Shown one piece after another: positions 5,265 through 14,489 of a stretch of 21,512 nt of DNA (position 1 is the first letter of the stretch; each line of letters starts with the position of its first letter). The notes under the pieces are model-generated. The model ran no database searches and was not told where the DNA came from. It saw only the letters and a program-made list of their open reading frames with translations. The DNA comes from Candidatus Methanomethylophilaceae archaeon. GTDB lineage: Archaea; Thermoplasmatota; Thermoplasmata; Methanomassiliicoccales; Methanomethylophilaceae. Made by a program: the position numbers and the translations under genes. The stretch is from contig WOYN01000036.1 in NCBI GenBank assembly GCA_011620825.1, positions 1 through 21,512 of the forward strand. Direction: 5' to 3'.

Positions 5265-7451
5265 TCACCCGTAGAACGGCACCCCGCCCCATCCGTCCTT
5301 GCGCTTTTTCATCTCGCTCCCGATGCTTTCGTAGTTTCTGAAGGTCTCCGGGTCCACGGAAGGCCCGACGATCTTCATGGCGGCGGTGAAATGTCTCCTG
5401 CCGACGAACTCCGCTCCCGGGTCCTCCCTGTAGGCCGCGAGCCCCGCCTCCCTGCACAGGGCGGCGAGGTCCGCCCCCACGTACCCGTCGGTCTCCGTTG
5501 CAACGTCGATCAGGTCTATGCCGACCAGAGGCATTTTCTCGGTATGTATCTCGAGAATCCTCAGGCGGCTCCTGAGGTCTGGTTTTCCGACGAGCACCAT
5601 GCGGTCGAACCTTCCCGGCCTTAGGAGCGCCGGGTCTCTCATATCGGGGCGGTTCGTTGCGGCCATTACCATGACGTTACCCATGGACCCGATGCCGTCC
5701 ATCGCCGTGAGAAGCTGTGCCACGCACCTCTCCCAGGAGCCGTTCCCGTCCGTCCCGCGCCGGGGCGCGATGGAATCGAGTTCGTCGAAGAATATTATGC
5801 AAGGCGACATCTGCTTTGCCCTCTTGAAAACATGCCTGATCGCACGCTCGGTCTCTCCGAGCCACTTGCTGGCCATCTCGGGCCCGCTGACCGATATGAA
5901 GTTCGCGCCGGACTCGTTCGCGACAGCTTTGGCTATCAATGTTTTTCCGGTGCCCGGGGGGCCGTACAGCAGGAGCCCCCTTCCCGGACATATTCCCAGC
6001 CTCTCGAACGCCTTGGCGTCCTCACTGGGCATGAAGACTTCGCGGATTTCTTTCTTGATCGCGTCCAGCCCGCCCACGTCCGCCCACGTAACCTTGGGTA
6101 TCTCGACCAGGACCTCTCTCATGCCGCTCGGCTCCACTTCTGCCAGGGCATCCGTGAAATCTTTCATCGTAACTCTCATCTCGGCGAGCTTGTCGTGCGG
6201 TATCGGTTTGTCGAGGTCCAGCTCCTCCATGTGCGAGCTCAGGCACTTCATCGCGCTCTCGCGGCACAGGGCGGCTAGATCCGCACCGACGAAACCCTGC
6301 GTCATTGACGCCAGCACGTCCGATTTCACGTCGTCGGCGACCGGCATGTTCCTCGTGTGGACGTCCAGTATCTCCTTCCTGGCGGCCCTTCCCGGCACGC
6401 CTATTTCGATTTCCCGGTCGAACCTCCCCGGTCTCCTGAGCGCCGGGTCGATGGAATCCTCGCGGTTGGTGGCCCCGATCACGATCACGCCCTCCCGGTC
6501 GCCCATGCCGTCCATAAGGGTCAGCAGCTGGGCGACGACCCTTTTCTCGACCTCGCCGGATACCGAGTCCCTGCTGGGCGCTATGGAGTCTATTTCGTCC
6601 AGGAACACGATGCTGGGCGCATTTTCGGATGCTTCTTTGAATATTTCGCGCAGACGCTCCTCGCTCTGCCCGTAATAACTGCCCATGATCTCCGGGCCCT
6701 GCACCGCGTAGAACGATGCCCCGGACTCGCTCGCGACGGCCTGGGCTATCAACGTTTTCCCGGTTCCCGACGGGCCATATAGCAGCACGCCTCTCGGAGG
6801 AGCGATCCCGAGCCTCTCGAAAAGCTCCGGGTGCTTCAGAGGAAGCTCCACGAGCTCCCTTATCCTCTTGAGCTCTCCGTCCAGTCCTCCGATGTCGTCG
6901 TAGTTGACGCACCGGAGCTTCCTGCCGCCGGCATGCGTATCCTTGAGGACGATCTGTGTCTCCGAAACGACCATGACCGGCCCCTGGGGGACCGTCGCCA
7001 CCACAGAGAACGTCGATCGGTTGCCGAGCAGCGCTACGTTCGGCAGAAGAATGTCCAGCCCCTTGACCAGAGGCCTTCCCGTCAGGTCCTTCAAGAAGAC
7101 AGCCTCTATGCCCTCCCCGTAATTCGCCTTCTTCCCATCCGGGATGTTGGGGGCCAGAGTGACCTTTTCCGCGGGCGCCGGGGTGCATCTCCTGACGGTG
7201 ACGGTGTCGTCGACCCCGATCCCGGCGCTGGTGCGGGTAAGCCCGTCTATGCGGATGATCCCTCTGCCCTCGTCCTCGGGGTCCCCCTTGAACACTTTGG
7301 CGACCACGCAGCTCCGTCCGCAGATCTCCACCGAGTCGCCGACCTCCAGGCCGAGCGCGTAACGGGAGGGCGAGTCGATCCGTGCCCTGCCGTAGCCTGT
7401 TTCCGACTGTCTGCGGGCCATTCCAACCTTAAGTTCGATGGAGTCGACCAT
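5265..7451 (-). CDS. cdc48: Cdc48/VAT-type double AAA+ ATPase
   Basis: A 728-residue protein with the VAT/p97 plan: N-domain (about 1-180), D1 with Walker A GPSGTGKT at 226-233 and Walker B IVFLDEID at 281-288, D2 with Walker A GPPGTGKT at 497-504 and Walker B IIFFDELD at 552-559. It unfolds proteins by threading them through the hexamer pore (aromatic loops YYG near 259 and KW near 529). The D1 Walker A has Ser where Pro is usual. The last three residues, F-Y-G, form an HbYX motif, the signal that docks such ATPases on the 20S proteasome. I use the ATG at 7451, not the open frame up to 7568, because a TATA-like element lies about 27 bases upstream of 7451, implying a leaderless message, and the N-domain begins right there. 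Confidence 0.94.
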   Translation of the reverse strand: MVDSIELKVGMARRQSETGYGRARIDSPSRYALGLEVGDSVEICGRSCVVAKVFKGDPEDEGRGIIRIDGLTRTSAGIGVDDTVTVRRCTPAPAEKVTLAPNIPDGKKANYGEGIEAVFLKDLTGRPLVKGLDILLPNVALLGNRSTFSVVATVPQGPVMVVSETQIVLKDTHAGGRKLRCVNYDDIGGLDGELKRIRELVELPLKHPELFERLGIAPPRGVLLYGPSGTGKTLIAQAVASESGASFYAVQGPEIMGSYYGQSEERLREIFKEASENAPSIVFLDEIDSIAPSRDSVSGEVEKRVVAQLLTLMDGMGDREGVIVIGATNREDSIDPALRRPGRFDREIEIGVPGRAARKEILDVHTRNMPVADDVKSDVLASMTQGFVGADLAALCRESAMKCLSSHMEELDLDKPIPHDKLAEMRVTMKDFTDALAEVEPSGMREVLVEIPKVTWADVGGLDAIKKEIREVFMPSEDAKAFERLGICPGRGLLLYGPPGTGKTLIAKAVANESGANFISVSGPEMASKWLGETERAIRHVFKRAKQMSPCIIFFDELDSIAPRRGTDGNGSWERCVAQLLTAMDGIGSMGNVMVMAATNRPDMRDPALLRPGRFDRMVLVGKPDLRSRLRILEIHTEKMPLVGIDLIDVATETDGYVGADLAALCREAGLAAYREDPGAEFVGRRHFTAAMKIVGPSVDPETFRNYESIGSEMKKRKDGWGGVPFYG

Positions 7452-7471
7452 ATCGTTTCCCGATTGGGATA

Positions 7472-7490
7472 CCTTTATATGATATATTCC
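7472..7490 (-). promoter_or_regulatory. Promoter (TATA box) of cdc48
   Basis: On the minus strand the sequence reads GGAATATATCATATAAAGG, with the TATA core about 27 bases before the ATG at 7451. That spacing places transcription start at or very near the start codon, as in leaderless archaeal genes. Confidence 0.6.
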
Positions 7491-7575
7491 GAAAACCCGC
7501 AGACGCTTAGGAGCGACATGAAATATCGCCCAAATATCGTCTCCACCAGAAGGCGGTAATCGGTTCAAAACAAGA

Positions 7576-7589
7576 CCTTATATATAAGG
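7576..7589 (+). promoter_or_regulatory. Promoter (TATA box) of tRNA-Lys
   Basis: CCTTATATATAAGG is a perfect 14-base palindrome containing a strong TATA core, about 40 bases before the mature tRNA 5' end. It would start a transcript near 7607, giving a 5' leader of about 20 bases to be removed by RNase P. The symmetric core could also be used toward cdc48, but that gene has its own TATA box closer by. Confidence 0.6.
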
Positions 7590-7626
7590 AAGGGTTCAGC
7601 ACACATTACAAGCTTAAGCTATCTAA

Positions 7627-7700
7627 GGGCCTGTAGCTCAGCTAGGTAGAGCATCTGACTTTTAATCAGGTGGTCAAGGGTTCGAATCCCTTCAGGCCCG
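7627..7700 (+). tRNA. tRNA-Lys (anticodon UUU)
   Basis: A 74-base cloverleaf: acceptor stem GGGCCTG pairs with CAGGCCC, followed by discriminator G7700. The D arm is GCTC/GAGC, the anticodon stem TCTGA/TCAGG encloses loop CTTTTAA with anticodon TTT at 7661-7663, and the T arm is AAGGG-TTCGAAT-CCCTT. There is no intron and the 3' CCA is not encoded. The UUU wobble uridine is a candidate for Elp3-type modification, which is encoded in this window. The RNA polymerase operon follows 114 bases downstream. Confidence 0.97.
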
Positions 7701-7760
7701 CTGATGGACTTCATGAGCGATCGAACGGCGGATCAAGTATGGGGAAAGTGGACTTCACAG

Positions 7761-7776
7761 ATTTTAAAACATATTA
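7761..7776 (+). promoter_or_regulatory. Probable promoter (TATA region) of the RNA polymerase operon
   Basis: ATTTTAAAACATATTA is the only AT-rich stretch between the tRNA and rpoH. It would start transcription near 7790-7797, leaving a leader of about 20 bases that carries the AGGTGA ribosome site before TTG 7815. Read-through from the tRNA promoter is also possible. Confidence 0.5.
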
Positions 7777-7814
7777 CCCGCAAACCCGTGGCGGGGCAGC
7801 AGGTAGGTGAAACT

Positions 7815-8087
7815 TTGGCAACAAACAATATCTCGTTTAACGTCCTCGAGCACAGACTAGTGCCCGAACATCACCTTCTATCCGAGGAGGATGCGGATGC
7901 GGTTCTTACTGAAATGGGAATGACCCGCGACCAGCTTCCGAAGATCAGGAAGAGCGATGCCGGAATCAAGGTGCTCGAATCAGTGCACGGCCCGATCGAC
8001 GAAGGCTGCGTGGTAAAAATAGTAAGGAAAAGTGAGACAGCAGAGGAGTTCGTCGCCTACAGACTCGTCACGGGGGGAAAAGCATGA
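7815..8087 (+). CDS. rpoH: RNA polymerase subunit H (RPB5-like C-terminal domain)
   Basis: A 90-residue homologue of the C-terminal domain of eukaryotic RPB5, a jaw subunit of archaeal RNA polymerase. The signature [20 protein letters not shown] is at 9-28, with QLPKI and [18 protein letters not shown] further on. The frame is open from ATG 7704, but those 37 extra residues do not look like RpoH. TTG 7815 gives the normal family length and has AGGTGA at 7805-7810 just upstream plus an AT-rich promoter region at the right distance, so I use it. It overlaps rpoB by 4 bases (ATGA), so translation of the two is probably coupled. It is the first gene of the polymerase operon. Confidence 0.92.
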   Translation: MATNNISFNVLEHRLVPEHHLLSEEDADAVLTEMGMTRDQLPKIRKSDAGIKVLESVHGPIDEGCVVKIVRKSETAEEFVAYRLVTGGKA

Positions 8088-11000
8088 GAGATCTCGTAGA
8101 CCTTTACTTTGCAGAACGCAACATAGTGAACCACCACCTCTCGTCGTTCAACGACTTCCTGGCAACACCCGACAATCCTGACAGCAGGATGCAGAGGATC
8201 GTCGACGACATCCGCGTCCCGACGGACGACACCGCCCGCGGAACGATCAGGCTAGACCCCGAACGCACCGGCGGAAGGAACATCGAGATACGCATCGGAA
8301 GGATCAGGACCGAGGCGGGCGGCATAGACCCGGCCTCCAAGCCCACCGTGCGCATCGAACCCCCGAAGGTCATGGAGGCCAACGGGTACAGCCACGAGCT
8401 TGTGCCGATGGAGGCCAGGCTCAGGAACCTCAACTATCTCTCGCCTGTTTACGTGCGCTTCGAGGCGTTCGAGGACGGGGAGGAAATACCGATACCCGAG
8501 GGCGACAAATGGATCAGGGTCGGAGACATGCCGATGATGGTCAAGTCCAAGGGATGCAATCTCAACAGGGACGTCATAGGCCGCAGGCTCGACCGTAACC
8601 TATCGGACGAGGACTACCGCAAGGCGCTGATCATGAACAAGGAGGACCCCGAGGAGCCCGGAGGGTACTTCATCATAGGAGGGACCGAGAGGGCCCTGAT
8701 AACGCTCGAAGACCTGGCCCCCAACAGGGTCATGGTCGAATACAACGAGAAGTACGGCGCGGCCATGGAGGCCGCGAAGGTGTTCTCGCAGAGGGAAGGC
8801 TACCGTGCCCTCACCCTCGTGGAGAAGAAGAAGGACGGAATGCTCATGGTATCCGTCCCTGTCGCATCGAGCTCCATACCGCTCATCGCATTGATGAAAG
8901 CGCTGGGAATGGAGTCCGACCAGGAGATATTCGAAACGATCGTATCCGACGACGCGATGACCAACACCGTTTACGCCAACATCGAGGCATCGCTCGACAA
9001 GAAGACGTACGCGCCCAACGGGTATCATACCACCGAGGACGCGATTCTGTTCCTCGAGAGGAACTTCGCCGCCGGACAGGCCAAAGAGTACAGGACCAAG
9101 AAGGTCGAGAGCATCCTCGACCATTCGCTGTTGCCCCACCTCGGAGACACGCCCGAGGACCGCATGAAGAAGGCCATCTACCTGGGCCGTATCGCACGTT
9201 CGGTCCTCGAACTTTCGCTCGGCAAGAGGAAAGAGGACGACAAGGACCACTACGCCAACAAGAGGCTCAAACTCTCCGGAGACCTGATGGAGGATCTTTT
9301 CAGGACAAGTTTAAGCAGCCTCATGAAGGACCTGAAGTACCAGCTCGAGAGGAATTGGGGGAGGAAGAGGAACGAGCTCAACATCGCTTCGTCGATTCGT
9401 CCCGACCTGCTCACCCACAAACTGCTACATGCCCTCGCCACGGGAAATTGGGTCGGCGGACGTGCAGGGGTTTCTCAGCTTCTCGACAGGACATCCAACC
9501 TTTCGGCGATGTCCCATCTCAGGAGGATAACCTCTTCCCTTACCAGGAGCCAGCCTCATTTCGAGGCCCGTGACCTGCATCCCACCCAGTGGGGAAGGCT
9601 CTGCCCGTCCGAAACCCCGGAAGGACAGAACTGCTGTCTGGTAAAGAACGCTGCCCTGATAATCGACGTTTCCGAGGGATTTCCCGGTCAGGACGTCAAA
9701 TGGACGCTCCGTGACCTCGGTCTCGGCACCGTCAAGGACAATGGCACGCGCGTCTTCGTCAACGGAGACCTCGTGGGAACGCACGACTCGCCCAGGGACC
9801 TGGTGTCCCAGATAAGGGAACGCAGAAGGGTCGGCATATTGTCCAACGAGATCAACATCCGTTACGACGAGGAGATGGACGAGGTCGTCATCAATTGCGA
9901 CGAGGGGCGCCTGAGGCGCCCGTTGCTGATCATCAAGGACGGCAGGACCACGATCACAAGAAAACACCTCGAGAGCATCCGCGAGGGCAAAGTCAGATGG
10001 AGCGACCTGTTCCGCGAGGGCATCGTGGAATGGATCGACGCCGAGGAAGAGGAGGACCTGCTGGTCCTCGTAGACCCCTACGATGTCCCGGACAGATGCG
10101 AGCACTGCAACCACACTCTTTCGCCGATGGACACCGATTGGATGAACCCCGGCAACGAGGGCGACGAGATACTGAAGTGCAAGTGGTGCGGCGGAGAGTT
10201 CTCTGTTCCAAGCAAGATCACAAAGGAGCACACCCACATGGAACTGGACCCGATGGTCATCCTGGGAGTGGCGGCAGGAGTGGTCCCGTACCCGGAGCAC
10301 AACTCCGCTCCCCGTATCACCATGGGCGCAGGAATGGCCAAGCAGGCGCTGGGGATTCCTGCGGCGAACTACCGCATAAGACCTGACACCAGAAGCCACC
10401 TGATGCACTATCCCCAGGTGCCGATGGTTCAGACCGAGACGATGAAGTTCATCGGTTACAACCACAGGCCCGCCGGTCAGAACTTCTGCATCGCCGTGCT
10501 TTCGTACCACGGCTATAACATAGAGGATGCATTGGTCATGAACAAAAGCTCCATTCAGAGGGGCCTCGGGCGTTCTACGTTCCTGAGGTCGTACCGTTCG
10601 GAGGAGCGCCGCTATCCCGGCGGCCAGGAGGACCATTTCGAGGTCCCGTCACCCGACGTGATGGGCGCGCGCACGGACCTTTCGTACGCCTCGCTGGGCG
10701 AGGACGGCCTCATATATCCCGAGGCGGAGATCTTGGGAAGCGATGTGCTCGTCGGAAAGACATCTCCCCCCAGATTCCTCGAGGAAGAGACAGATTTCCT
10801 GACCCCGCAGAAGAGGAGGGAGACATCGGTCACCGTCAGGCCGGGAGAGACCGGATACGTCGACTCGGTAATGGTTACGGAATCGGAGAACGGTTCGAGG
10901 CTCGTCCGCGTAAAAGTGAGGGACCAGAGGATCCCGGAGCTCGGGGACAAGTTCTGCTCCAGGTTCGGACAGAAGGGGGTCATAGGCAAACTGGTGGACC

Positions 11001-11683
11001 AGTGCGACATGCCCTTCACCTGCCAGGGGGTGACACCGGACCTGGTCGTCAACCCCCACGGAATACCTTCGCGTATGACCATAGGGCACGTGCTCGAAAT
11101 GATCGCCGGAAGGGTCGGGTCCATGGAGGGACGTCTTGTCGACGGAACTGCGTTCTCGGGAGAGAACGAGGGGTCGATACGTGACGGCCTGGTCAGGAAC
11201 GGCTTCAAGAACGACGGTAAAGAGGTAATGTACGACGGAACAACAGGCCGTATGATCCAGATGGACGTCTATACCGGTGTGATCTTCTACGAGAAGCTGC
11301 ACCACATGGTCAGCGGAAAGCTGCACGTGCGTTCCAGGGGCCCGGTCCAGATCCTTACGCGTCAGCCCACCGAGGGGCGTTCCAGACAGGGAGGTCTCAG
11401 ATTCGGTGAGATGGAGCGCGACTGTCTGATAGGCCATGGAGCGGCGATGGTCATCAAGGACCGTCTGCTGGACCAGTCCGACGGAACCCAGCAGTATGTC
11501 TGCGGGAACCCGAAGTGCGGTCATGTTGCCATAATGAACAGGTTCGGGAACCTTTACTGCCCGGTGTGTAAGAACACGACGAACATCCACCTCGTGCAGA
11601 CATCTTATGCGTTCAAGCTTCTCATGGACGAGCTGCTGTCGCTTGGTGTCGCCATGAGGCTTCAGTTGGAGGACCTAAGATGA
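8084..11683 (+). CDS. rpoB: RNA polymerase subunit B (beta), unsplit
   Basis: A 1199-residue second-largest subunit that forms half of the catalytic cleft. It is a single protein, not split into B'' and B'. Visible landmarks: [17 protein letters not shown] near 505-515, a zinc-binding set C672/C675/C699/C702, the active-centre segment with GDKF and GQKG (954-965), the wall region [30 protein letters not shown] near the C-terminus, and a C-terminal zinc ribbon C1140/C1145/C1159/C1162. Several near-invariant positions are changed: NCG reads NCC (C517-C518), KFASRHGQKG reads [10 protein letters not shown] (C958, F961), and the catalytic-site EDMPF reads CDMPF (C974 for Glu). It overlaps rpoH and rpoA1 by 4 bases each, and no frameshift is seen. 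Confidence 0.97.
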   Translation: MRDLVDLYFAERNIVNHHLSSFNDFLATPDNPDSRMQRIVDDIRVPTDDTARGTIRLDPERTGGRNIEIRIGRIRTEAGGIDPASKPTVRIEPPKVMEANGYSHELVPMEARLRNLNYLSPVYVRFEAFEDGEEIPIPEGDKWIRVGDMPMMVKSKGCNLNRDVIGRRLDRNLSDEDYRKALIMNKEDPEEPGGYFIIGGTERALITLEDLAPNRVMVEYNEKYGAAMEAAKVFSQREGYRALTLVEKKKDGMLMVSVPVASSSIPLIALMKALGMESDQEIFETIVSDDAMTNTVYANIEASLDKKTYAPNGYHTTEDAILFLERNFAAGQAKEYRTKKVESILDHSLLPHLGDTPEDRMKKAIYLGRIARSVLELSLGKRKEDDKDHYANKRLKLSGDLMEDLFRTSLSSLMKDLKYQLERNWGRKRNELNIASSIRPDLLTHKLLHALATGNWVGGRAGVSQLLDRTSNLSAMSHLRRITSSLTRSQPHFEARDLHPTQWGRLCPSETPEGQNCCLVKNAALIIDVSEGFPGQDVKWTLRDLGLGTVKDNGTRVFVNGDLVGTHDSPRDLVSQIRERRRVGILSNEINIRYDEEMDEVVINCDEGRLRRPLLIIKDGRTTITRKHLESIREGKVRWSDLFREGIVEWIDAEEEEDLLVLVDPYDVPDRCEHCNHTLSPMDTDWMNPGNEGDEILKCKWCGGEFSVPSKITKEHTHMELDPMVILGVAAGVVPYPEHNSAPRITMGAGMAKQALGIPAANYRIRPDTRSHLMHYPQVPMVQTETMKFIGYNHRPAGQNFCIAVLSYHGYNIEDALVMNKSSIQRGLGRSTFLRSYRSEERRYPGGQEDHFEVPSPDVMGARTDLSYASLGEDGLIYPEAEILGSDVLVGKTSPPRFLEEETDFLTPQKRRETSVTVRPGETGYVDSVMVTESENGSRLVRVKVRDQRIPELGDKFCSRFGQKGVIGKLVDQCDMPFTCQGVTPDLVVNPHGIPSRMTIGHVLEMIAGRVGSMEGRLVDGTAFSGENEGSIRDGLVRNGFKNDGKEVMYDGTTGRMIQMDVYTGVIFYEKLHHMVSGKLHVRSRGPVQILTRQPTEGRSRQGGLRFGEMERDCLIGHGAAMVIKDRLLDQSDGTQQYVCGNPKCGHVAIMNRFGNLYCPVCKNTTNIHLVQTSYAFKLLMDELLSLGVAMRLQLEDLR

Positions 11684-14487
11684 TGAGAGGTATCACGAAG
11701 AGGATCGGCTCGATCAAGTTCTCCTGCGTCTCCCCGGAGGAGATCAGGAAGATGTCCGCCACCAAGGTAATAACGGCGGACACCTACGATGACGAGGGAT
11801 ACCCGATCGACATGGGACTTATGGACCCCCGTATGGGAGTCATAGAGCCCGGGCTCCGCTGCAAGACCTGCGGATGCAAAGTGGACGAATGCCCCGGGCA
11901 CTTCGGACACATAGACCTCGCTCTTCCGGTAATACACGTCGGCTTCGTCAAGGACATCAAGATGCTCCTTGAGAGCACATGCCGCTCTTGCGGCAGGCTC
12001 ATGCTGACGCCGGACCAGATAAGCGAGACCAGGAACGACATGGATCGCATGGAGGAACTGGGCGGCGACACGATGGACGCAAAGAACTTCGCCAAGGTCA
12101 CCGCCAAAGGAGCGTCCACCAAAGGCCTATGTCCGTACTGCAACGCAGAACAGATCAAGATAAAGCTCGACAAGCCCACGACCTTCAGGGAGGTCGACGA
12201 CAACCACAAGCTGACCCCCAAGGAGGTCCGCGAGAGGCTCGAACGCATCACCGACGAGGACCTTGCAACCCTGGGCTTCGACCCTTCGACCTGCAGGCCC
12301 GAGTGGATGGTGCTGACGGCACTGGCCGTCCCGCCGGTCACCGTCAGGCCTTCGATCACGCTCGATTCGGGCGACAGGTCCGAGGACGACCTGACCCACA
12401 AGATGGTCGATGTCCTGAGGATCAATCAGAGGCTGAGGGAGAACCGCGACGCCGGTGCGCCCCAGCTGATCGTCGAGGACCTCTGGGAGCTTCTGCAGTA
12501 CCACATCACCACATACTTCGACAACCAGACGTCCGGAATACCGCCCGCGAGGCACAGATCCGGTCGTCCGTTGAAGACGCTGACCCAGAGGCTTAAGGGA
12601 AAGGAGGGGCGTTTCAGGTCCAATCTTTCAGGTAAGCGTGTGAATTTCTCTGCCCGTACGGTCATTTCCCCCGACCCGATGCTTTCCATCAACGACGTAG
12701 GGATACCCGCCCTCGCCGCCAGGGAGCTGACCGTCCCGGTCCACGTAAACGAACACAACATCGAGATTCTCAAGGAGCTCGTCGCCCGCGGGCCTACGCC
12801 GCCCGACGAAGGCGAGTACACGCCCGGAGCGAACTACATCATAAGGCCCGACGGAAGAAGGATCCGCGTGACCGACCGCAACGCACAGGATGTCGCGGAG
12901 GGACTCGAGCCGGACTACACGGTCGAGAGGCAACTGGTAAACGGCGATGTCGTCCTGTTCAACAGGCAGCCATCTCTGCACAGGATGTCCATGATGGCGC
13001 ACCGCGTAAGGATAATGGACGGGCGCACTTTCAGGTTCAACCTGTGCGACTGCCCTCCATACAACGCAGACTTCGACGGAGACGAGATGAACCTCCATGT
13101 CCTGCAGTCCGAGGAGGCCCGCGCCGAAGCCCGCATCCTCATGCAGGTCCAGGAGAACATCCTTTCCCCGAGGTACGGGGGCCCCATCATAGGGGCGATC
13201 CACGACCACATCACCGGAGCGTATTTCCTAACGCACATGAGCCCGCGTTTCGACAGGTTCCAGGCGGCCAACATAATGTCCAAGTTGCCCGATGTCGGGA
13301 TGCCGGAGCCAATGATCGATGAGAAAGGGAACATGTACTGGACAGGCAAACAGCTGTTCTCTTCTGTTCTCCCGGAAGGTTTCCGCACCACTTTCAAGGC
13401 TAACATATGCCAGAACTGCCCGGTGTGCAAGAAGGAGAACTGCGAGTACGACGCTTATGTCAAGATACGCAACTCCCAGCTTTTATGCGGTACCATAGAT
13501 GTAAAGGCAATAGGCAACAGCAAAGGTAAGATCGTCGACCGCATCGCCCGTGACTACGGGTCCGACGAGGCCACCAAGTTCATAAACCATGTGACCAGGC
13601 TCGCCCTCGGCGCCCTGATGAACCATGGGTTCAGCACGGGGATCGGCGATGAGGACATACCGGAGGAAGCGGTCCTTCAGATCAACAGCTTCAGCCAGGA
13701 GTGCATCTCCGAGGTGTCCAGGCTGGTGGAGTCATACCAGGAAGGCACGCTCGAGCAGATGCCCGGACGCTCCCTCAGGGAGACGCTGGAAGTCAAGGTC
13801 ATGTCCCAGCTGGGGGCTGCCCGTGACGAGGCCGGTAAGATAGCAGGAAAACATCTCGGTATGAGCAACCCCGCCGTCATCATGGCCAAGGCCGGTGCGC
13901 GCGGTTCGATGCTCAACCTGTCCCAGATGGCGGGATGCGTCGGCCAGCAGTCGGTCCGCGGTGAGAGGCTGACCAGAGGATACTGGAACAGGACCCTGTC
14001 GCACTTCGACAAGGGCGACATGGGCGCATACGCAAGGGGATTCTGCTCCAATTCTTATAAATCAGGACTCACCCCGACCGAGTTCTTCTTCCACTCCATG
14101 GGAGGCCGCGAAGGACTGGTCGATACGGCGGTAAGGACGTCCAGGTCCGGTTACATGCAGAGGAGGCTGGTTTCGGCCCTCGAGGACCTGAAACTGACCT
14201 CCGACGGCACGGTAAGGAACACTATCGGGATGGTAATACAGTTCAAGTACGGAGAGGACGGGGTCGACCCGACCAGGTCCGTGCGCGGCAAGGCGATCGA
14301 CCTGGACGATCTGTTCGCAGAGGTCCTGGGCGACGACGCCGCCGAGAACATGATACGCATAGATGAAAACGACATCGGCGAGGACTACGGCGCAAAGGAG
14401 AAGGACGAGATGGAATTCATCGAGGACGAAGAGTCAGAAGAGTTCGAAGAATCCGGCGAATCCGATTACGAATCCGGAGGTGAGTGA
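11680..14487 (+). CDS. rpoA1: RNA polymerase subunit A' (large subunit, N-terminal part)
   Basis: A 935-residue N-terminal part of the split largest subunit. The clamp zinc site is C61/C64/C71/H74 ([17 protein letters not shown]), with a second cysteine set beginning at C101/C104 and CPYC near 148. The catalytic magnesium loop [10 protein letters not shown] has D464, D466 and D468, and the bridge-helix region [18 protein letters not shown] is intact. After about 890 the chain becomes a strongly acidic, Glu/Ser-rich tail, probably disordered. ATG 11680 overlaps the rpoB stop; ATG 11683 would remove one residue. The end contains the ribosome site for rpoA2, so the two halves are made in step. 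Confidence 0.97.
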   Translation: MMRGITKRIGSIKFSCVSPEEIRKMSATKVITADTYDDEGYPIDMGLMDPRMGVIEPGLRCKTCGCKVDECPGHFGHIDLALPVIHVGFVKDIKMLLESTCRSCGRLMLTPDQISETRNDMDRMEELGGDTMDAKNFAKVTAKGASTKGLCPYCNAEQIKIKLDKPTTFREVDDNHKLTPKEVRERLERITDEDLATLGFDPSTCRPEWMVLTALAVPPVTVRPSITLDSGDRSEDDLTHKMVDVLRINQRLRENRDAGAPQLIVEDLWELLQYHITTYFDNQTSGIPPARHRSGRPLKTLTQRLKGKEGRFRSNLSGKRVNFSARTVISPDPMLSINDVGIPALAARELTVPVHVNEHNIEILKELVARGPTPPDEGEYTPGANYIIRPDGRRIRVTDRNAQDVAEGLEPDYTVERQLVNGDVVLFNRQPSLHRMSMMAHRVRIMDGRTFRFNLCDCPPYNADFDGDEMNLHVLQSEEARAEARILMQVQENILSPRYGGPIIGAIHDHITGAYFLTHMSPRFDRFQAANIMSKLPDVGMPEPMIDEKGNMYWTGKQLFSSVLPEGFRTTFKANICQNCPVCKKENCEYDAYVKIRNSQLLCGTIDVKAIGNSKGKIVDRIARDYGSDEATKFINHVTRLALGALMNHGFSTGIGDEDIPEEAVLQINSFSQECISEVSRLVESYQEGTLEQMPGRSLRETLEVKVMSQLGAARDEAGKIAGKHLGMSNPAVIMAKAGARGSMLNLSQMAGCVGQQSVRGERLTRGYWNRTLSHFDKGDMGAYARGFCSNSYKSGLTPTEFFFHSMGGREGLVDTAVRTSRSGYMQRRLVSALEDLKLTSDGTVRNTIGMVIQFKYGEDGVDPTRSVRGKAIDLDDLFAEVLGDDAAENMIRIDENDIGEDYGAKEKDEMEFIEDEESEEFEESGESDYESGGE
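14476..14483 (+). promoter_or_regulatory. Strong ribosome-binding site deciding the rpoA2 start
   Basis: GGAGGTGA is a perfect match to the anti-Shine-Dalgarno end of archaeal 16S rRNA. It lies 6 bases before ATG 14490 and directly against GTG 14484, so ATG 14490 is the better start. It is located inside the rpoA1 coding region. Confidence 0.75.
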
Positions 14488-14489
14488 CA

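Noticed and set aside
5518..6675. Long open frame opposite cdc48
   Set aside because: Serine-rich and low-complexity translation antisense to a well-conserved AAA ATPase; no motif or ribosome site.
7452..7568. Longer N-terminus of Cdc48
   Set aside because: The extra 39 residues run through the TATA element of the gene and do not match the N-domain.
7704..7814. ATG just after the tRNA as start of rpoH
   Set aside because: It would add 37 residues unlike RpoH, and it precedes the probable promoter. TTG 7815 has a ribosome site and gives the family length.
9425..10636. Long open frame opposite rpoB
   Set aside because: Shadow frame caused by GC-rich codon use in rpoB; no recognisable domain.
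14364..14483. Frameshift or repeat expansion at the acidic end of rpoA1
   Set aside because: The frame stays open to a normal stop that overlaps the rpoA2 ribosome site. Acidic tails occur in other proteins, so I treat it as a disordered end.
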